Notes under the pieces: model-generated | What the model saw: the letters and a program-made list of their open reading frames with translations, nothing else | Told to the model about the DNA's origin: nothing | Database searches by the model: none | Source: Mesorhizobium sp. ORS 3359 | GTDB taxonomy: Bacteria; Pseudomonadota; Alphaproteobacteria; Rhizobiales; Rhizobiaceae | Reading direction: 5' to 3' | DNA length: 64,000 bases | NCBI GenBank assembly: GCA_000824845.1 | Contig: CCNC01000021.1 | Coordinates: 1 to 64,000 of the forward strand | Made by a program: the position numbers and the translations under genes | Part shown: positions 15,969 through 23,798 of the stretch, one piece after another | How positions within the stretch are numbered: the stretch's first letter is position 1 | How the letters are laid out: the number at the start of each line of letters is the position of its first letter

Positions 15969-16763
15969 CTACTCCCCGATCACGCCGGCAATGTTCTGGT
16001 CGTAGTCGACCAGCGATCCCGTCATGACGCCGGCCTGAGGGCTCAGCATATAGGTGATCAGCCGCGCAAGCTGCGCCGGCTTCACCAACTGGCCCATCGG
16101 CTGCGCTGCCTCTGCCTTCTCCAGCCAGTCATCCGACGCTCCGTGCCATTTCTTCTGCACGATCGCCTCGCCCTCGGTGTCCATCCATCCCGGCAGCACG
16201 GCGTTGCAGCGGATACGGTTCCTCCGGTAGGCGCTGGCGACATTCTTGGTCAGCGTCATCAGCGCACCTTTGCTGGTCGAATAGGGCGTGAGGAAGGACT
16301 GACCGGCATGCGCCGACATCGACAGCACGTTGACGATCGAGCCGGGCGCCTTGCGCTCCAGCAGATGCGCGACGAGGCCCTGCATCAGGAAGAATGGACC
16401 GCGCACATTGGTGTCGAAGATCTGGTCGAAAAGCTCTTCCGAAGTCTCGACCAGCGAGCCGCGTGCCGAGGTGGCGGCGGCGTTGACCAGCGCGTTCAAG
16501 GTTCCGAAATGCGCGACGGCCGTCGCCACCGCGCGCTTGCAGTCGGCGACCTTGGCGACATCGGCGCTGATGAAGATGGCGTCGACGCCGCTCTTCTTCA
16601 GCACTGCCACCGCCTTGTCGCCCTTTTCCTGCGAGCGGCCGATCAGCGCCAGCGCGCGGCAGCCCTCGTCTGCAAGCGCCTCGGCGACCGCGAAGCCGAT
16701 GCCCTGCGCGCCGCCGGTGACGATGGCGCGCGTTTCTGAATTGCGACCGGCCAAACCGCTCAT
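15969..16763 (-). CDS. SDR-family NAD(P)-dependent oxidoreductase
   Basis: 264 aa from ATG at 16763, which has AGGAG seven bases upstream. The Rossmann motif TGGAQGIG is near residues 17-24. The catalytic set appears as a Ser in NVLSMS and Tyr-x3-Lys in PYSTSKGAL. It lies downstream of the inositol dehydrogenase in the same direction with 31 bases between, so it is probably co-transcribed with the inositol importer operon. An inositol-derived or sugar substrate is likely but unproven. Confidence 0.85.
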   Translation of the reverse strand: MSGLAGRNSETRAIVTGGAQGIGFAVAEALADEGCRALALIGRSQEKGDKAVAVLKKSGVDAIFISADVAKVADCKRAVATAVAHFGTLNALVNAAATSARGSLVETSEELFDQIFDTNVRGPFFLMQGLVAHLLERKAPGSIVNVLSMSAHAGQSFLTPYSTSKGALMTLTKNVASAYRRNRIRCNAVLPGWMDTEGEAIVQKKWHGASDDWLEKAEAAQPMGQLVKPAQLARLITYMLSPQAGVMTGSLVDYDQNIAGVIGE

Positions 16764-16794
16764 CGCTGTGCTCCTGCAATCTACGTTCAAACAG

Positions 16795-17787
16795 TCAGTC
16801 GACGCGGACAGTCTTGCCTGTCTTCGCCGACTCCAAAGCCGCGTCGGCCAGCTTCAGCGCGATCAGTCCGTCCTTGCCACTCGGCGCCGCCTTCTTGCCG
16901 GCAGTCGCCGCGGCGATGAAGGAGGCAATCTCGTTGGCGTAGGCGTCGATGTAGCGGGTCATGAAGAAGTCGTGCAGCGGCGGGCGGGTGTAGCCTTTGT
17001 CGTTGGCAAGCTCGATCGACACCGGCCGCTGGTTCTCAGCCGCGACCATGCCCTTGGAGCCATGCACCTCGATGCGCTGGTCGTAGCCATAGGTGGCGCG
17101 GCGGGAGTTGGAGATGACGGCCTGCCTGCCGGACGCGGTCTCCAGGATGACGCTGACCGAGTCGAAATCGCCCGCATCGCCGATCTTCTTGTCGACCAGC
17201 ACCGAGGCGTGGGCGCTGACGGCGACGGGCTCCTCGCCGAGCAGGAAGCGCGCCATGTCGAAATCGTGGATGGTCATGTCGCGGAAAATGCCGCCGGAGC
17301 GGGCGATGTAATCGAGCGGCGGGGCGCCCGGATCGCGGGACGTGATGGTGACCATCTCGACCGTGCCGATGGCGCCGTCGTCGATCGCCTTGCGCACGGC
17401 GGCGAAATGCGGGTCGAAGCGACGGTTGAAGCCGACCATCAGCGTGGCGCCGGTCTTCTCGACCACCGCCAGGCATTTTTCGACGCGCTCGACGGAGAGG
17501 TCGACCGGTTTCTCGCAGAAGATCGCCTTGCCGGCCTTGGCGAAGCGCTCGATCAGGTCGGCATGGGTGTCGGTCGGCGTGCAGATGATGACGGCATCAA
17601 TGTCCTTGGCCTTTTCGATGGCATCGATGCTGCGCACTTCGCCGCCATAGGCGGAGGCCAGCTCCGTCGCCGCTTTCTCGAAGGCATCGGCCACGGCCAC
17701 AAGTTTGGCCTGCGGGTTGGAAGCGACGGCGCGGGCATGCACCTTGCCGATGCGGCCGGCGCCGAGGAGAGCGAAGCGGAGTGTCAT
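16795..17787 (-). CDS. iolG: Inositol 2-dehydrogenase (Gfo/Idh/MocA family)
   Basis: 330 aa. N-terminal NAD-binding GAGRIGKVHA (residues 9-18) and the catalytic-loop motif CEKPVDL near residue 95 define the Gfo/Idh/MocA family. The sequence GFNRRFDPHF and DMTIHDFDMARFLLGEEP match my memory of rhizobial myo-inositol dehydrogenase (IdhA/IolG) closely. It oxidises myo-inositol to 2-keto-myo-inositol with NAD, in the cytoplasm. It follows an inositol/ribose-type ABC importer in one operon, so uptake and the first catabolic step are coupled. The rest of the iol pathway is not in the window. MocA of rhizopine catabolism is a related alternative. Confidence 0.85.
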   Translation of the reverse strand: MTLRFALLGAGRIGKVHARAVASNPQAKLVAVADAFEKAATELASAYGGEVRSIDAIEKAKDIDAVIICTPTDTHADLIERFAKAGKAIFCEKPVDLSVERVEKCLAVVEKTGATLMVGFNRRFDPHFAAVRKAIDDGAIGTVEMVTITSRDPGAPPLDYIARSGGIFRDMTIHDFDMARFLLGEEPVAVSAHASVLVDKKIGDAGDFDSVSVILETASGRQAVISNSRRATYGYDQRIEVHGSKGMVAAENQRPVSIELANDKGYTRPPLHDFFMTRYIDAYANEIASFIAAATAGKKAAPSGKDGLIALKLADAALESAKTGKTVRVD

Positions 17788-17819
17788 GGAATGTCCTTCG
17801 AGGGTGGGTTTGTAGGCCT

Positions 17820-17844
17820 ATCCGCGCGCCTTGCGGGCGCGGAT
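17820..17844 (-). terminator. Intergenic hairpin between importer ATPase and iolG
   Basis: ATCCGCGCGCC and GGGCGCGGAT flank a short loop in the 78-base gap after the ATPase stop. The stem is GC-rich with one bulge and no T-run. It may protect or trim the mRNA between transporter and enzyme genes. Confidence 0.4.
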
Positions 17845-17865
17845 GATTGGTTCGTCGCGACGCCG

Positions 17866-18636
17866 TCAGGCGGCCTGCAGTTCCGCCTGGCCGGTCTTGG
17901 CGCCGGTGATGTAGGCGACGATGTCGTTGCCGTCGGTGTCCTGCTTGCGCAAATTGGCGACGATGCGGCCACGGCGGAAGACGACGATGCGGTCGACCAG
18001 GTCGAACACCTGGCGCATGTTGTGGCTGACCAGGATCAATGGCTCGCCGTTCTCCTTCAGCGTGCGGATGATGTTTTCGACCTGCGCGGTCTCCTGCACG
18101 CCGAGCGCCGCGGTGGGCTCGTCCATGATGATCAGCTTCGAGGCGAAGGTCGCGGTCCTGGCGATAGCTACGCACTGGCGTTGGCCGCCCGACATGTGGC
18201 GGATCGTGCTGGAAAGGTTGGGGATCTTCACCGCCGTGCGGACAAGTGCTGCCTCGGTTGCCTTGCGCATCGCCTTGCGGTCGAGGATGGAGAAGGGGCC
18301 GAGGTTGAACAGCACCTTCTCGCGGCCGAGGAACAGGTTCGACGGCACATCGAGATCGTCGGCCAAAGCGAGGTTCTGGAACACGGTCTCGATGCCTGCC
18401 TCGCGCGCCTCGATGGGGCCGGCGAAGTTCACCTCCTTGCCGTCGAACCAGATCTTGCCACTGGTGCGCTGCTCGACGCCGGTGATCTGGCGCACGAAGG
18501 TTGACTTGCCGGCGCCGTTGTCGCCCATGATGGCGACATGCTCGCCCTTGCGCAGCTCGAAATTCGCCTCCTGCAGCGCGTGCACGCCGCCATAATGCTT
18601 GGTGAGATTTTCGGTCTTCAGAACGATATCGGACAT
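17866..18636 (-). CDS. Inositol/sugar ABC transporter ATP-binding protein (single-domain, FrcA/IatA-like)
   Basis: 256 aa, a single ABC cassette: GDNGAGKST near residues 38-46, the signature MSGGQRQCVAIAR near 148, and Walker B LIIMDEPTAALG near 168. It lacks the second cassette of RbsA, like the fructose-type FrcA. It sits between the permease (3-base gap) and iolG. Its substrate is most likely inositol, from context and from the GGAA-N6-TTCC site upstream of the operon. Confidence 0.88.
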   Translation of the reverse strand: MSDIVLKTENLTKHYGGVHALQEANFELRKGEHVAIMGDNGAGKSTFVRQITGVEQRTSGKIWFDGKEVNFAGPIEAREAGIETVFQNLALADDLDVPSNLFLGREKVLFNLGPFSILDRKAMRKATEAALVRTAVKIPNLSSTIRHMSGGQRQCVAIARTATFASKLIIMDEPTAALGVQETAQVENIIRTLKENGEPLILVSHNMRQVFDLVDRIVVFRRGRIVANLRKQDTDGNDIVAYITGAKTGQAELQAA

Positions 18637-18639
18637 GGG

Positions 18640-19716
18640 TCAAGCTCCTATCGCGCGGCGGCGCTGGCGCCATTGGTCGAGAACGACCGCGCCGACGATG
18701 ATCACGCCCTTGACCATCTCCTGATAGTAGGCGTCGAGGCGCAGGAAGGTGAAGCCGGAAATGATGACGCCGAAGATCAGCGAGCCGATCACGGTGCCGA
18801 TGATCGAGCCGCGGCCGCCCGACAGCGAAACGCCGCCGATGACCGCCATGGCGATGGCGTCGAGCTCGTACATGACACCCATGCCGGCCTGGGCGGTGAG
18901 GTTCTTGGAGGACAGCACCACCGCGGCGATCGAAGCGAGAATGCCGGCGATCGCGTAGACCAGAACCTTGTGGTTGGCGATCTTGATGCCCGACATGCGC
19001 GCGGCGTCCTCGTTCGAGCCGATCGCGTAGCAGTGCTTGCCGTATTTCGTGTAGGTCAGGATGAGCTGGAACAGGATCGCCAGCGAGATGAAGATGACGA
19101 CCGGCATCAGCCCCTTGCCGATGGCCGCGAAGCTGTCAGTCGGGAAGGATATCGGCTGGCCCTTGGACCACCATTTGGCGATACCGCGGGCGGTGACCAT
19201 CATGCCGAGCGTGGCGATGAAGGGCGGGATGCGGGTGTAGGCGATCAAAAGACCGTTGATCAGGCCGGCGATCAGGCCGCAGCCGATCGCGACCAGCAGC
19301 GGCACGATGACCGGCAGGTCGGTCCAGCCATAATCGATGAACATCGCCTTGGGATTGGGATTGCCGTTGACGGTCGCGACCTGGGCGAAGCTCATGGCGA
19401 TCATGGCGGTGGCGCCGACGATCGAGCCCGAGGACAGGTCGATGCCGCCGCAGATGATGACCTGGGTGACGCCGATGGCGATAATGCCGACGATCGAGAC
19501 CTGAAGGATGATGATCTGCAGGCGCTGCTCGTTGAAGAGCCCAGAAACGTTCTCGCGGGTGTTGAACAGGAAGCTGTCGCCAAGGAAGACGCGGCCGACC
19601 AGCTCGAAAGCGGCGACGAGGATGACCAGCGCCAGGAACACGTTGAACTCGGCAGGCCACGGGCGCTTCTTGGCGTCATAGCTCAGCCCGCCAATGCCAT
19701 GCGATGTCTGTGACAC
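18640..19716 (-). CDS. Inositol/sugar ABC transporter permease (RbsC/FrcC/IatP-like)
   Basis: 358 aa with about ten hydrophobic segments. Family motifs are GGIDLSSGSIVGATAM near residue 90 and GGVSLSGGRGSIIGTVIG near 300. A hydrophilic 25-residue N-terminus precedes the first helix. It is encoded between the binding protein and the ATPase and forms the inner-membrane channel of the importer. Confidence 0.9.
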   Translation of the reverse strand: MSQTSHGIGGLSYDAKKRPWPAEFNVFLALVILVAAFELVGRVFLGDSFLFNTRENVSGLFNEQRLQIIILQVSIVGIIAIGVTQVIICGGIDLSSGSIVGATAMIAMSFAQVATVNGNPNPKAMFIDYGWTDLPVIVPLLVAIGCGLIAGLINGLLIAYTRIPPFIATLGMMVTARGIAKWWSKGQPISFPTDSFAAIGKGLMPVVIFISLAILFQLILTYTKYGKHCYAIGSNEDAARMSGIKIANHKVLVYAIAGILASIAAVVLSSKNLTAQAGMGVMYELDAIAMAVIGGVSLSGGRGSIIGTVIGSLIFGVIISGFTFLRLDAYYQEMVKGVIIVGAVVLDQWRQRRRAIGA

Positions 19717-19745
19717 GTCTTTTTCCTCCGTCGGGGCGCAGCTGT

Positions 19746-19805
19746 CCGGCCTCCCGCGGGCGGGAGGAAGGCCGGAGCGGCGCGCTGTTCCGATTGGACG
19801 CGCCG
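19746..19805 (-). terminator. Paired hairpins between binding-protein and permease genes
   Basis: One hairpin (CTCCCGC-GG-GCGGGAG at 19751-19766, extended by CCGGC/GCCGG) and a second (CGGCGCG at 19778-19784 with CGCGCCG at 19799-19805) fill the 107-base gap. They repeat the pattern of the other two importers in this window, where a hairpin follows the binding-protein gene. Confidence 0.5.
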
Positions 19806-19823
19806 CCCCGTATCGAGGGCGCC

Positions 19824-20765
19824 TCAGTTCTTCTTCAAGAACTTGTCGATGTTCGCCGGCGTCACGAGCTGGAACGGGATGTAGACCTTCTTGTCCACCT
19901 TCTCGCCCTTGGCGAGCTTCAGCGCGGCGTCGAGCGCGCCGGCGCCCTGGCCGGCGGCGTCCTGGAAGACCGTCGCGTCGAGATCGCCGGCCTGCATGGC
20001 AACCAATGCGTCCTGGGTGGCGTCGACACCGCCGACGACGACCGACTTCATGTCGATGTTGGCAGCCTTCATCGCCTGGATGGCGCCGATGGCGCTTTCG
20101 TCGTTGTTGGCGATGACGCCGTCGAAGGCCTTGCCAGACGAGAGCCAGTTGGTCATCAGGTTCTGCGCCTCGTCACGCTTCCAGTTCGAGGTCTGCTTGT
20201 CGATGATCTTGATGAAGTTGCAGTCCGGCGTGGCGATGACCTCGTCGATGTCCTTGGTGCGCTGCACCGCGGCCTGGTTGGAAAGCTCGCCCATGATCAC
20301 ATAGACATTGGCTTCCTTCTTGCCGGCTTCCTTGAACAGGCGGCAGACCTCCTTGGTCTCGAGCGTGCCGGAATCGGCTTCGTTCGAGGCGACGAACGCC
20401 TGGTTGTCGGGAAGCTTGTCGACATTGACCGGCTCGCGATTGACATAAACCAGCGGGATCTTGGCGGCAGCGGCCGCATCCGACATCGCCTGCGTGGCCG
20501 AGGTGTCGACCGGGTTGACGATGATGGCGTCGACGCCCGAGGCGGCGAAGTTCTTGATCTGGTCGAGCTGCTTGGCGACGTCGTTCTGCGCGTCCTCGAC
20601 CTGCAGCTCGACGCCATCCATGCCCTTGGCCTGCGCGATCATGCCGTTGCGCAGCACGGTGAGGAAGTTGTCGTCGAAAAGAGCCATCGAAACGCCGATC
20701 TTGGCGGCGAAGGCCGATGAACACATCAGCGCCGAAAGCGCGACGCCCAAAAGAAGTTTCTTCAT
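19824..20765 (-). CDS. Inositol/sugar ABC transporter substrate-binding protein (IbpA-like)
   Basis: 313 aa from ATG at 20765, preceded by GGAGGAGAAA. The signal peptide KKLLLGVALSALMCSSAFA is cleaved before AKIGVSMALFDDNF. It is a type I binding protein of the ribose/inositol group, with AIIVNPVDTSAT, VYVNREPVNVD and VVGGVDATQDAL. The wording of the N-terminus and these motifs resembles inositol-binding IbpA of Caulobacter and rhizobia. A GGAA-N6-TTCC motif about 100 bases upstream matches the reported IolR recognition pattern. It is the first gene of the binding protein-permease-ATPase-iolG-SDR operon. Confidence 0.85.
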   Translation of the reverse strand: MKKLLLGVALSALMCSSAFAAKIGVSMALFDDNFLTVLRNGMIAQAKGMDGVELQVEDAQNDVAKQLDQIKNFAASGVDAIIVNPVDTSATQAMSDAAAAAKIPLVYVNREPVNVDKLPDNQAFVASNEADSGTLETKEVCRLFKEAGKKEANVYVIMGELSNQAAVQRTKDIDEVIATPDCNFIKIIDKQTSNWKRDEAQNLMTNWLSSGKAFDGVIANNDESAIGAIQAMKAANIDMKSVVVGGVDATQDALVAMQAGDLDATVFQDAAGQGAGALDAALKLAKGEKVDKKVYIPFQLVTPANIDKFLKKN

Positions 20766-20865
20766 TTTCTCCTCCACTTGGTGTCCGGCTGCACCTATTG
20801 AACCGGAATCCCCGGTTTGCCCGGGGAATCTCTCCCTGCGGCCATGCGGCGTCGCCAATTCGACT

Positions 20866-20879
20866 GGAACGCCTCTTCC
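20866..20879. promoter_or_regulatory. GGAA-N6-TTCC motif, candidate IolR operator
   Basis: GGAACGCCTCTTCC matches the GGAA-N6-TTCC pattern reported for the RpiR-type inositol repressor IolR in Sinorhizobium meliloti. It lies 101 bases upstream of the importer's first gene. iolR itself is not in the window. Confidence 0.55.
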
Positions 20880-21062
20880 TTCGTTCGAACATCCGTTCCC
20901 GGAACGAAAGGACCAAAAGGCCTATTTGGTGAAATATTTATTCCATTTCGTTTTGAAAACGTCAAGGGCGATTCCGACCGGGGCGGCCGGTTTTTCGATC
21001 ACCATGGACGGTGCGAGGACCAAATTCGCCGAAATTTGCGCCCGAGCCCGGTTGGACCGCGA

Positions 21063-21095
21063 TGAAAGAATCCATCAGGCTGATGGATTCTTTCA
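21063..21095. repeat. Perfect 33-base palindrome downstream of LacI regulator
   Basis: TGAAAGAATCCATCAG, a central G, then CTGATGGATTCTTTCA: 16-bp perfect arms. It lies 25 bases after the LacI-type stop on the minus strand. There is no T-run on either side. It may be a terminator-like stability hairpin or an unclassified palindromic repeat. Confidence 0.7.
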
Positions 21096-21119
21096 GATCG
21101 GCTATATCGCGCTCGGCAC

Positions 21120-22151
21120 CTAGATGTTTTCGGGCAGATAGATGTCGAAAGGCAGGAAGGTCTGTCCCGGCGCATTGGCCGCGCCGCTTTCGATGGCATG
21201 GGCCATCAGTCCGACGAGTTCCCGGCAGAGCGCCGCGAGCGGCGTCGAGATCACCATGGTGAGGATGTTGTCGGCGAGCGCCGCGCGCGAGACGGCATTG
21301 ATCTCGTTGCAGATCACGACCGGCATCTCGGCCGGGCGCGCCGTCCGCAGCGCCGAGACCGCGCCTTCCATGCCGCCGCCAGCGACATAGCAGCCGGCGA
21401 GATCGGGATGGCGGGCCAGGAGGTCGAGCATGGCGTCATGCGTCACGTCATTGGCCTCGAGGTTGACCAGCGTCTCCATCACGGTGAAGTCGGGCGCGTG
21501 CTCGCGAAAGAATGAGCGGAAGCCGATCTCGCGCAATTCGTGGCCGTGGAAGCGATGGCTGCCGACGAAAAGCGCGACCTTGCCCGCCTTCCTGGCGGCC
21601 TTGGCGATCATCCAGGCCGCGCTGCGCCCGACCTTGCGGTTGTCGAGCCCGACATAGCCCTCGCGGATGCCGGCGGCAAAATCCGACAGCAGCGAGAAGA
21701 CCGGCTGTCCCCTCGCCTTCATTGTCTCCACGACCGCCGTCAGCGTCGGATGGTCCGGGCCGACGACGGCGATGGCCCTGGATTTCGCCGCCAACCCACG
21801 CATCTGGGCGGCGATCTCATCGGGCGCCAGCGAAGCGGCGAAATCGATGGTTGCAACGCCGCGAAAACGCTGCGACTGCGCGACCGCCAGCTCGAGTTCC
21901 CGGGCGAAATCGCCATAGAAGACGTCATTGCCCCTGAGCAGCAGGAAGCCGAGCCGGTATTCCGGCAATTCCTGGCGCATCCGCTGCTTGATCAGCCCGG
22001 CGGCGTGATAGCCGATCTCGGTGGCGGCGTCATAGACCCGGCGCGCCGTTTCCTCGCGCACCGGCAGGCGGCTGTTCAGCACCCTGTCGACGGTGGCGAC
22101 GCTGACGCCGGAGACGCGCGCGAGATCGGTAATGGTCGGGCGCTTTGCCAT
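21120..22151 (-). CDS. LacI-family transcriptional regulator
   Basis: 343 aa from ATG at 22151, with GAGGAAG upstream; an ATG at 22196 is possible but lacks support. The helix-turn-helix is PTITDLARVSGVSVATVDRV (residues 4-23), followed by a LacI/periplasmic-binding effector domain with VVGPDHPTLTAVVETMKARG and VVICNEINAVSR. It is divergent from the mocDEF-like genes and is flanked by a TGATAG/CTATCA array, so it probably controls them and itself. The effector may be an inositol derivative. Confidence 0.88.
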   Translation of the reverse strand: MAKRPTITDLARVSGVSVATVDRVLNSRLPVREETARRVYDAATEIGYHAAGLIKQRMRQELPEYRLGFLLLRGNDVFYGDFARELELAVAQSQRFRGVATIDFAASLAPDEIAAQMRGLAAKSRAIAVVGPDHPTLTAVVETMKARGQPVFSLLSDFAAGIREGYVGLDNRKVGRSAAWMIAKAARKAGKVALFVGSHRFHGHELREIGFRSFFREHAPDFTVMETLVNLEANDVTHDAMLDLLARHPDLAGCYVAGGGMEGAVSALRTARPAEMPVVICNEINAVSRAALADNILTMVISTPLAALCRELVGLMAHAIESGAANAPGQTFLPFDIYLPENI

Positions 22152-22204
22152 GAATGCTTCCTCGCTTGTCCCACTCCGGGTACCCGGCTCACCCATAGCT
22201 CATT

Positions 22205-22251
22205 CTGATAGGAAATGATAGAAACTATCTTTGTGATGTTGAGACTATCAG
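22205..22251. promoter_or_regulatory. TGATAG/CTATCA operator array between LacI gene and mocD-like gene
   Basis: TGATAG occurs at 22206-22211 and 22216-22221; GATAG-AAA-CTATC forms a perfect palindrome at 22217-22229; CTATCAG at 22245-22251 is the inverse of CTGATAG at 22205-22211. The nested symmetry in a divergent LacI promoter region makes this the likely operator. Confidence 0.6.
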
Positions 22252-22339
22252 ACCTTGCGGCTATGCTGAAGCCGAAAGTCAGCGATGGCGCGAGCCCTGC
22301 ACGGTGGGCGGTTCGCCAAGGGCTGGCGGAGGAACCCCA

Positions 22340-23446
22340 ATGACGGCAATCACGTCTTCGGCGGCGTCGCCGCGCGACTACAGCCTGACCGGGCGAGACG
22401 CCAGGCTCGCGGTCGAGAACGGGCTCGCGGCGGCCGAGTGGTACCACACCGAGATCCCGCGCAAGCAGATGAAGGAGCTGATGCAGCGCTCCGACCAGCC
22501 AGCGATCCGCGACACCATCATCTGGCTGGCCGCTTTCGTCGTCAGCGCCGCGGGCGGCATCTGGTTCTGGGGCGGCTGGTGGTGCGTGCCGTTCTTCTTC
22601 GTCTACGGCACGCTCTACGGCTCCTCGACCGATTCCCGTTGGCATGAATGCGGCCACGGCACGGCCTTCCGCACGCAGTGGATGAACGACGTCGTCTACC
22701 AGCTCGCCTGCTTCATGATCATGCGAAATCCGGTGACCTGGCGCTGGAGTCATGCGCGCCACCACACCGATACCATCATCGTCGGCCGCGACCCGGAGAT
22801 TGCCGTGATGCGGCCGCCGGACCTGTTGCGCGCGGTGCTCAACTTCTTCGGTATTCTCGACACCTGGCACGCAATGGTCGACATGGTGCGCAATGCCGCC
22901 GGCATCATCAGCCCCGCTGAAAAGACCTTCATTCCCGAACAGGAGCAGCCGAAGGCGATCCGCGTCGCCCGCATCTGGGTCGCCATCTACATCGCGACGA
23001 TCGCGCTGGCATTTTATCTGCATTCATGGCTGCCGCTGATGCTCGTCGGCCTGCCCCGCCTCTACGGCGCCTGGCATCACGTGATGACCGGCCTGCTGCA
23101 GCATGGCGGGCTTGCGGAGAATGTCATCGACCACCGCCTGAACAGCCGCACCGTCTACATGAATCCGATCAGCCGCTTCGTCTACTGGAACATGAACTAC
23201 CATGTGGAGCACCACATGTTCCCGATGGTGCCCTATCACGCGCTGCCGAAGCTGCATGAAATGATCAAGCACGACTTGCCGGCGCCAACGCCTTCGATCC
23301 TGGCCGGCTATCGCGAGATGATCCCGGCCTTCCTGCGCCAGCTGCGCAACGAGGATTATTTCCTCAAGCGCGCGCTGCCGCCGACGGCAAAGCCCTATCG
23401 CGAAGAACTGCACAACGACAATCCGGTGGCGGCCGCAGCTGAGTGA
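22340..23446 (+). CDS. mocD: Fatty-acid-desaturase-fold oxygenase (MocD-like)
   Basis: 368 aa from ATG at 22340, preceded by GGAGGAAC. Three histidine boxes of the membrane di-iron desaturase/hydroxylase fold are present: HECGH (102-106), HARHH (138-142) and HVEHH (288-292). Hydrophobic segments lie near 60-95 and 210-240. A Rieske ferredoxin and a ferredoxin reductase follow directly, the mocD-mocE-mocF order described for rhizopine (3-O-methyl-scyllo-inosamine) demethylation in rhizobia. The nearby inositol importer and dehydrogenase support that reading. A different hydroxylation or desaturation substrate remains possible. Confidence 0.75.
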   Translation: MTAITSSAASPRDYSLTGRDARLAVENGLAAAEWYHTEIPRKQMKELMQRSDQPAIRDTIIWLAAFVVSAAGGIWFWGGWWCVPFFFVYGTLYGSSTDSRWHECGHGTAFRTQWMNDVVYQLACFMIMRNPVTWRWSHARHHTDTIIVGRDPEIAVMRPPDLLRAVLNFFGILDTWHAMVDMVRNAAGIISPAEKTFIPEQEQPKAIRVARIWVAIYIATIALAFYLHSWLPLMLVGLPRLYGAWHHVMTGLLQHGGLAENVIDHRLNSRTVYMNPISRFVYWNMNYHVEHHMFPMVPYHALPKLHEMIKHDLPAPTPSILAGYREMIPAFLRQLRNEDYFLKRALPPTAKPYREELHNDNPVAAAAE

Positions 23447-23483
23447 GCTGCCGAAGGCTGACCAGGAATTTCACGAGGACGAG

Positions 23484-23798
23484 ATGAGCGACTGGGTCGA
23501 GGCCTGCGCGGCCGGGGATATCGACGAAGAGGACGTGATGCGGTTCGACCATGCCGGCCGCACCTTTGCCATCTACCGCAGTCCGGACGACGAATATTTT
23601 GCTACCGATGGGCTGTGCACGCATGAAAAGGTGCATCTGGCCGACGGGTTGGTGATGGATGACATCATCGAATGCCCCAAGCACAACGGCCGCTTCAACT
23701 ACAAGACCGGCGACGCGCGCGGCGCGCCGGTTTGCGTCAATTTGAAGACTTATCCGGTCAAGGTCGATGCCGGAAAGGTCCTGATCCAGGTCGGATGA
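23484..23798 (+). CDS. mocE: Rieske [2Fe-2S] ferredoxin (MocE-like)
   Basis: 104 aa. The cluster-binding motifs are C45-T-H47 (LCTHEKVHL) and C64-x2-H67 (CPKHNGRF), spaced as in small Rieske ferredoxins of oxygenase systems. GAGGACGAG lies before the ATG. It should pass electrons from the reductase encoded next to the MocD-like oxygenase. Its stop overlaps the reductase start by 4 nt. Confidence 0.85.
   Translation: MSDWVEACAAGDIDEEDVMRFDHAGRTFAIYRSPDDEYFATDGLCTHEKVHLADGLVMDDIIECPKHNGRFNYKTGDARGAPVCVNLKTYPVKVDAGKVLIQVG

Larger units (their letters stand above)
20766..21119. promoter_or_regulatory. 354-base intergenic region upstream of inositol importer
   Basis: No gene is supported. The region holds the importer promoter, a GGAA-CGCCTC-TTCC site (20866-20879), a CGTTCC-C-GGAACG palindrome nearby (about 20894-20906), and at its far end a perfect 33-base palindrome (21063-21095) downstream of the LacI-type regulator. 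Confidence 0.55.

Noticed and set aside
16330-18504. 724-residue plus-strand open frame
   Set aside because: It is antisense to iolG and the importer ATPase, which have clear family motifs and good start sites. Long antisense frames are expected in GC-rich sequence with G/C at third positions.
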